Both the position numbers and the translations under genes were made by a program. From Pseudoruegeria aquimaris (lineage in GTDB: Bacteria > Pseudomonadota > Alphaproteobacteria > Rhodobacterales > Rhodobacteraceae), in NCBI RefSeq assembly GCF_900172235.1, contig NZ_FWFQ01000005.1, positions 1 through 64,000 of the forward strand: a DNA stretch of 64,000 nt, given 5' to 3'. The notes under the pieces were generated by a model. It was given only the letters and a program-made list of their open reading frames with translations, did no database searches and was not told the origin of the DNA. This document shows, piece after piece, positions 59,857 to 64,000 of the stretch; the stretch's first letter is position 1, and every line of letters begins with the position of its first letter.

Positions 59857-60521
59857 TCGCCCGTGGCGACAAGCTGCCAGTTGGGATCGTCAGAGCCCAT
59901 TTCGCGCGCAAAGGTCCAGACGTCCTTCTGGCGCTTGATTTCATTGGGGTTGCCCTCGATCACCTCGCCAGCGGCGTTCTTCACCACGCTGGTCAGCTCG
60001 CCGACGAACTTGACCGTCACCTCGCCGATGCGGGTGGTTTCGTCGAACTCGGCGGCCACCAGCGTCACTTCACGCACGCCCACGAAGTTGGCCTCGATCG
60101 TCAGGCCCTGCGCCTCGCGCTGATCCACCACCTCGGAGAGGCTGTCGAACACGTCCTTGGAAACGAAGGGAACGATGGGCTCGAGCTCGCCGTTCTCGAA
60201 GGCCATGAGGATCATCTCGTAGGCGCCACGGGCGCCCTGCAGGAACCCGCCGACGTTGAAAGAGGGATCATGGCGTTTCATCGCGGCCAGGGCTTTCGCG
60301 GCCGGGCTGCTCTCGTCAACGTGATCGGTGATATCTTCGTCGGGGCCACCTTCGATCACTTCGAGGTTCGCGCGGCTGCGACTGGAGGCCGGCGATTTGT
60401 CGCCGACCGGCGCGGGCGGCTTCTCGAAGCCCTCTCGCGTCCCGAGCACGTTTCTCAGCTTGAGAATCAAGAAGATAGCGATCCCCGCGAGAACCAGAAG
60501 TTGAATTGCGGAAGAGCTCAT
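59853..60521 (-). CDS. Tim44-domain membrane protein
   Basis: A 222-residue protein with an N-terminal membrane helix (SSAIQLLVLAGIAIFLILKL) and a C-terminal Tim44-like domain (FLQGARGAYEMILMAFENGE; ITVKFVGELTSVVKNAAGEV-like strands; KDVWTFAREMGSDDPNWQLV). Bacterial relatives (TimA) are membrane proteins of unclear role. First gene of Tim44-mltA-smr; divergent from fxsA with 108 bases between. Confidence 0.93.
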   Translation of the reverse strand: MSSSAIQLLVLAGIAIFLILKLRNVLGTREGFEKPPAPVGDKSPASSRSRANLEVIEGGPDEDITDHVDESSPAAKALAAMKRHDPSFNVGGFLQGARGAYEMILMAFENGELEPIVPFVSKDVFDSLSEVVDQREAQGLTIEANFVGVREVTLVAAEFDETTRIGEVTVKFVGELTSVVKNAAGEVIEGNPNEIKRQKDVWTFAREMGSDDPNWQLVATGE

Positions 60522-60629
60522 CCGGGGCCTCTTTCTGAGTAAAACTGTAGTAACCGTCGCGTTCCGGACATATGTAAGTCAGGGGCGCGGTCAAGTCTAC
60601 CGCGCGCAAGATCAAGGAGAAGGCCCACC

Positions 60630-61157
60630 ATGTGGCTGTTCATCGCATTCCTCACCGTCCCGCTGATCGAAATCGCCCTGTTCATCCAGGTGGGCGGGTT
60701 CATCGGCCTCTGGCCGACCCTTCTGATCGTCGTCGTCACCGCGGTGCTGGGAACCCACCTCGTGCGCTCGCAGGGGCGGATGGCGATGAACGACATGCGC
60801 AACAGTTTCTCCGAGATGCGCGACCCGACGGAGCCGCTCGCCCATGGCGCGATGATCCTGATCGCCGGCGTTCTGCTGCTCACTCCCGGTTTCTTCACCG
60901 ATGCCGTCGGCTTCCTGCTGCTGTTCCCGCCGTTCCGCGCCGCCGCCTACCGCTACCTGCGGGCGCGGGTCGTGGTTCAGAATTTCTCGATGTCGGGGAT
61001 GCACACCTACGAAGGCGACAGCTCGGTGATCGACGGCGAGTTTCACGCCGTCAACGAACCGGAGCCGCCCATCACGGAGCCGGACAGCTACGAGCCCGGT
61101 GACGAATACCTCGTGAAGAAGCCCACGCATCGCCCCTCGGGCTGGACCAAGCATTGA
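60630..61157 (+). CDS. fxsA: FxsA family membrane protein
   Basis: A 175-residue protein with four helices; MWLFIAFLTVPLIEIALFIQ, GLWPTLLIVVVTAVLGTHLV and MILIAGVLLLTPGFFTDAVG are the conserved FxsA core, followed by a variable acidic tail. FxsA in E. coli affects phage-exclusion behaviour, but the molecular function is unknown. AAGGAGAAGG site upstream. Between divergent Tim44 and secB. Confidence 0.93.
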   Translation: MWLFIAFLTVPLIEIALFIQVGGFIGLWPTLLIVVVTAVLGTHLVRSQGRMAMNDMRNSFSEMRDPTEPLAHGAMILIAGVLLLTPGFFTDAVGFLLLFPPFRAAAYRYLRARVVVQNFSMSGMHTYEGDSSVIDGEFHAVNEPEPPITEPDSYEPGDEYLVKKPTHRPSGWTKH

Positions 61158-61218
61158 GGCTTCCCCAACAGGGTGATACACCGCACGTAACGGATTTTAC
61201 CCAATGGGAGAGTGAGTA

Positions 61219-61725
61219 ATGGCCGAGAACGGCACCAAAGCCCCTGCACAACCCGAACCGGTGAAGATGCAGGTTCTGGCGCAATACATCCGCGACATGT
61301 CCTTCGAGAACGCGCTCGCGCAGCGCGGCGTCCAGGGCACGCCGCAGCCGGACGTCAAAGTGAACGTCAACCTCGACGCCAAGAAGCGCTCGGCGGAAAA
61401 CCAATACGAGGTTCTGACCAAGTTCAACATCGCCGCGCAGAACAAGGAAGGCGGCGAAGCGCTCTTCCTGCTCGAGCTTGAATACGCCGGCATCTTCCAC
61501 GTCGAGAACGTGCCGGAAGACCAGCTGCACCCCTATCTTCTCATCGAATGCCCGCGGATGCTGTTCCCCTACATCCGCCGCATCGTGGGCGATGTCACCC
61601 GAGACGGTGGCTTCCCGCCGCTGAACCTTGAGAACATCGATTTCGTGGCCATCTATCGCCAGAACCTCGCCCTGCGCGCGGCCGCGGCCAAGAAGGCCAG
61701 CGAGGAAGAAACGCCGGCAAACTGA
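61219..61725 (+). CDS. secB: Protein-export chaperone SecB
   Basis: A 168-residue chaperone. QVLAQYIRDMSFENALA opens the conserved core, then VNVNLDAKKRSAENQYEVLT, LLELEYAGIFHVENVP, LLIECPRMLFPYIRRIVGDV and PPLNLENIDFVAIYRQN. The C-terminal Ala/Lys/Glu tail contacts SecA. It holds precursor proteins unfolded for Sec export. Converges on dnaQ. Confidence 0.97.
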   Translation: MAENGTKAPAQPEPVKMQVLAQYIRDMSFENALAQRGVQGTPQPDVKVNVNLDAKKRSAENQYEVLTKFNIAAQNKEGGEALFLLELEYAGIFHVENVPEDQLHPYLLIECPRMLFPYIRRIVGDVTRDGGFPPLNLENIDFVAIYRQNLALRAAAAKKASEEETPAN

Positions 61726-61759
61726 GGCGGCGGGTTTTTCCCGCGCCCCTTGCTCGAAG

Positions 61760-61790
61760 AAAAAGCGCCCGCCGGATCCCGGTGGGCGCT
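61760..61790 (-). terminator. Terminator of the maf-aroE-coaE-dnaQ operon
   Basis: On the minus strand, AGCGCCCACCGG pairs with CCGGCGGGCGCT (one G-U pair) and is followed by TTTTCTTC. A smaller GCGGG-TTTTT-CCCGC hairpin just upstream on the plus strand (about 61731-61745) may serve secB. Confidence 0.8.
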
Positions 61791-61823
61791 TCGCGTTTCA
61801 GGGGCTGCGTTTCAGGGGCGGCC

Positions 61824-62519
61824 TCAGCCCAGCTTCTTCCAGAGCGCATCATCCCCCATCTTGGCGATGAAGGCTGCATGGGCCTCGGCTTCCTCGGGCG
61901 TGATGCGCGAGGGCAGGGGCGTCGGCCGTTTTCCGGGCCGCCACGAAGAGCCGCCGGTGTCACCGCCGGCATCCTCGCCGGGTGCGGCCGACAGGCCGAA
62001 ATCCGGTTGCCGCCCGCCGATCAGCTCAAGATAGACCTCCGCGAGAATCTCGGAGTCGAGCAGGGCGCCGTGCAGCGTCCGCGAGGAGTTGTCGATCCCG
62101 AAGCGCCGGCAAAGCGCATCGAGAGAGGCCGGCGAGCCGGGAAATTTCTTGCGCGCGATGAGAAGCGTATCGATTGCCTGATCCATCGGCAGAGGCGGGC
62201 GGCCATCCCACTTCAGCTCCGCGTTCAGGAACTTCATGTCGAAACTTGCGTTGTGGATCACCAGCGGCGAATCCTGCACGAAATCCACGAAGGATTGCGC
62301 GATGTCCTTGAACAGGGGCTTGTCGGCGAGAAACTCGTCTCCCAGCCCATGAACCTCGAACGCCTCCTGCGGCATCGAACGCTGCGGGTTGATGTAGACG
62401 TGATACGTCTTGCCGGTGGCAACGTGGTTCCAAAGCTCGACGGCACCGATCTCGACGATCCTGTCGCCGCTTTCCGGATCGAAACCGGTGGTTTCGGTAT
62501 CGAGGACGACTTCACGCAT
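61824..62519 (-). CDS. dnaQ: DNA polymerase III epsilon subunit (proofreading exonuclease)
   Basis: A 231-residue DnaQ from ATG 62519. ExoI motif [20 protein letters not shown], Exo[21 protein letters not shown] and Exo[23 protein letters not shown] supply the DEDDh residues. The C-terminal region binds the alpha subunit. The start overlaps coaE by 8 bases. Part of maf-aroE-coaE-dnaQ. Confidence 0.96.
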   Translation of the reverse strand: MREVVLDTETTGFDPESGDRIVEIGAVELWNHVATGKTYHVYINPQRSMPQEAFEVHGLGDEFLADKPLFKDIAQSFVDFVQDSPLVIHNASFDMKFLNAELKWDGRPPLPMDQAIDTLLIARKKFPGSPASLDALCRRFGIDNSSRTLHGALLDSEILAEVYLELIGGRQPDFGLSAAPGEDAGGDTGGSSWRPGKRPTPLPSRITPEEAEAHAAFIAKMGDDALWKKLG

Positions 62520-63111
62520 CTTCCGCTTCTCCTCTTGCCTGCGCCATGATCTCGCGCACCACCTTCCGTGCGCCTTCGAGCGTCTCCGTCGGGATGACGA
62601 CATCCGCCCGCGCCCGTTTCTCCGCGTCCGGCAGCTGTTTTGCAAGGATCGTTTCGAATTGCGCGGCGGTCATTCCGGGCCGGGCCAGCACACGGGCGCG
62701 TTGAAGCTCCGGCGGGGCGGAGACGACGGCGACGAGATCGAATTGATCGGCGCTCCCCGTCTCGAAGAGCAGCGGAATGTCCAGAACCAGAACATCGGCC
62801 GGGCGCGCCGCGATGAAGGCGGCGCGATCGGCGGCGACGAGCGGGTGCACGATCGCCTCGATCTGCTTCAGAACGGATGGATCCTCGGCGATCAGTTCCT
62901 TCAGGGCGCCGCGATCCACCCCAGCCTCGTTCACAGCGCCGGGAAATCTGCGTTGCATCGGCGCAACCGCCGCACCGCCTCGGGCATAGAGCCGGTGAAC
63001 GGCGGCATCCGCATCCCACACGGCCGCGCCCTCCTCGGCGAACATCTCGGCCGTCGTGGATTTGCCCATGCCAATGGAGCCCGTGAGCCCGATCAGGAAG
63101 GGCCGCGTCAT
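62512..63111 (-). CDS. coaE: Dephospho-CoA kinase
   Basis: A 199-residue kinase from ATG 63111. Walker A is [20 protein letters not shown]; the lid and substrate sites show [14 protein letters not shown] and [20 protein letters not shown]. It phosphorylates the 3'-OH of dephospho-CoA, the last CoA step. Overlaps aroE by 4 bases and dnaQ by 8. Confidence 0.96.
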   Translation of the reverse strand: MTRPFLIGLTGSIGMGKSTTAEMFAEEGAAVWDADAAVHRLYARGGAAVAPMQRRFPGAVNEAGVDRGALKELIAEDPSVLKQIEAIVHPLVAADRAAFIAARPADVLVLDIPLLFETGSADQFDLVAVVSAPPELQRARVLARPGMTAAQFETILAKQLPDAEKRARADVVIPTETLEGARKVVREIMAQARGEAEDA

Positions 63112-63944
63112 GCGGCGAGCACCGCCGCGCGCAGGGCGTCGTCCACGTCCGGGCGCTGGCCGAACCACCGCTCGAACCCCGGTGCCGCCTGGTGCAGCAG
63201 CATGCCAAGGCCGTCCACGGTGGTGCAGCCCGCCATTTCGGCGGCATCGAGCAGTGGCGTGCGCAGCGGCGTGTAGACGATGTCCGTCACCACGGTTTTC
63301 GATGTGAGGTTGTCGAGGGGCAGGCGCATCTCGGCCGCGCCGGTCATCCCGAGCGAGGTGGTGTTTGCAAGCAGGGCCGCATCGGGGAGCACATTGCTCA
63401 CTTGCACCCAGTCGATCACCTTCACCTTGGCGCCGAATTCATCCTTCAGCGCCTCCGCACGCGCCTTCGTGCGGTTGGCCAGGAAGATCTCGGGCACGCC
63501 CGCCTCGATCAGGGCGGACAGAACGGCGCGCGACGCCCCGCCGGCGCCAAGAACGATGGCCGGCCCATCGGGACCGCGCCAATTGGGCGCGCCCTGTTTC
63601 AGGTTTTCGATGAACCCGTAGCCATCGGTGTTGTCGGCCAGCAGCTTGCCGTCCTTGCGGAAAATCAGCGTGTTGGACGCGCCGATCAGGGCGGCCCTGT
63701 CCGTCACCACGTCGGCGAGCGCCAGCGCCCGCTCCTTGTGGGGAATGGTGACGTTCACCCCCACGAAGCCCATCTTGGGCAGAGTTTGCAGAACGGTTTC
63801 CAGATGCTCGCGGTTCACGTCCATCGGGATGTAGTGGCCATCGATCCCGTAGCGCCGCAGCCAGTGGCCATGAAGCGCCGGCGATCGGCTGTGCGCGATG
63901 GGGTGACCGATCACCCCGGCCAGTGGAATCGCGTCTTCACTCAT
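63108..63944 (-). CDS. aroE: Shikimate dehydrogenase
   Basis: A 278-residue enzyme. LAGVIGHPIAHSRSPALHGH is the substrate-binding N-terminus, VNVTIPHKERALALADVV contains the catalytic Lys, and IVLGAGGASRAVLSALIEAG is the NADP motif; the C-terminus has DIVYTPLRTPLLDAAEMAG. It reduces 3-dehydroshikimate. Overlaps maf and coaE by 4 bases each. Confidence 0.97.
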   Translation of the reverse strand: MSEDAIPLAGVIGHPIAHSRSPALHGHWLRRYGIDGHYIPMDVNREHLETVLQTLPKMGFVGVNVTIPHKERALALADVVTDRAALIGASNTLIFRKDGKLLADNTDGYGFIENLKQGAPNWRGPDGPAIVLGAGGASRAVLSALIEAGVPEIFLANRTKARAEALKDEFGAKVKVIDWVQVSNVLPDAALLANTTSLGMTGAAEMRLPLDNLTSKTVVTDIVYTPLRTPLLDAAEMAGCTTVDGLGMLLHQAAPGFERWFGQRPDVDDALRAAVLAA

Positions 63945-64000
63945 TTCGGCAGTGTCCCCCGCAGTGTCAGGTAGTTCAGCAGCTCCAGCAGCGGCAGCCC
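63941..64000 (-). CDS. maf: Maf-family nucleotide pyrophosphatase, C-terminal end (cut by window edge)
   Basis: The last 19 codons of a minus-strand gene run off the right edge and end GLPLLELLNYLTLRGTLPK, with the stop overlapping the aroE start (ATGA). The GLP...LL...L pattern and position before aroE-coaE-dnaQ match the C-terminus of Maf, a septum-formation-associated nucleotide pyrophosphatase. Call depends mainly on gene order. Confidence 0.7.
   Translation of the reverse strand, partial: GLPLLELLNYLTLRGTLPK

Overview
The window is a high-GC stretch of an alphaproteobacterial chromosome, most likely order Rhodobacterales (Rhodobacter/Roseobacter group). The evidence is the linked RegB-SenC-RegA redox regulators next to ahcY, the hemD-mitofilin(Mic60)-hemY run, the dnaA-dnaN-recF(-lysE)-gyrB replication run beside rpsT, the tsaE-amgK-murU-addB-addA-trxA run, and the maf-aroE-coaE-dnaQ / secB / fxsA / Tim44 block. 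Almost everything is ordinary core chromosome with short intergenic gaps and many 4-16 base start/stop overlaps.

Layout. (1) 1-6.3 kb is the only clearly accessory part: the tail of an IS5-family transposase, an AraC regulator, and a divergent run of four exported proteins (an outer-membrane barrel, a class-C beta-lactamase/NylB-like serine hydrolase, a short exported relative of the N,N-dimethylformamidase large subunit, and an OprB-like porin). It reads like a periplasmic amide or oligomer uptake and hydrolysis locus of unknown substrate. (2) 6.3-6.7 kb has no recognisable gene. (3) 6.7-14.7 kb, all on the minus strand: dnaA, dnaN, recF, a LysE-type exporter, gyrB and rpsT, with a 676-base gap between rpsT and dnaA that holds a dense cluster of GANTC (CcrM) sites. 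(4) 14.9-24 kb: enoyl-CoA hydratase, mutM, then divergent ubiE-ubiB (ubiquinone), a small-molecule kinase, a GMC oxidoreductase, a flavoprotein and a glycosyltransferase. (5) 24.1-27.4 kb: divergent oxyR/katG peroxide defence. (6) 27.4-36.2 kb: small envelope proteins, tRNA-Thr(CGU), hemD-mic60-hemY, divergent tsaD-gpsA-YciI-EVE, and small DUF genes. (7) 36.3-42.3 kb: ahcY, HD hydrolase, GNAT, lipoprotein, regA, senC and divergent regB. (8) 42.4-52.9 kb: a PAS protein without a kinase domain, then t6A synthesis, peptidoglycan recycling, AddAB recombination and thioredoxin genes as one tightly packed run ending in a strong terminator. (9) 53-58.2 kb: a capsule-like orphan, hslVU, a hydrolase lipoprotein and an MFS transporter broken by what looks like a 13-base deletion. 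(10) 58.2-64 kb: Smr, mltA and Tim44-like genes, divergent fxsA-secB, and the convergent maf-aroE-coaE-dnaQ operon cut by the window edge.

No CRISPR array, prophage, defence island or rRNA operon was seen. The points most worth a second look are the exported hydrolase locus, the GANTC cluster near dnaA, the MFS deletion, the kinase-less PAS protein, and repeated intergenic elements.
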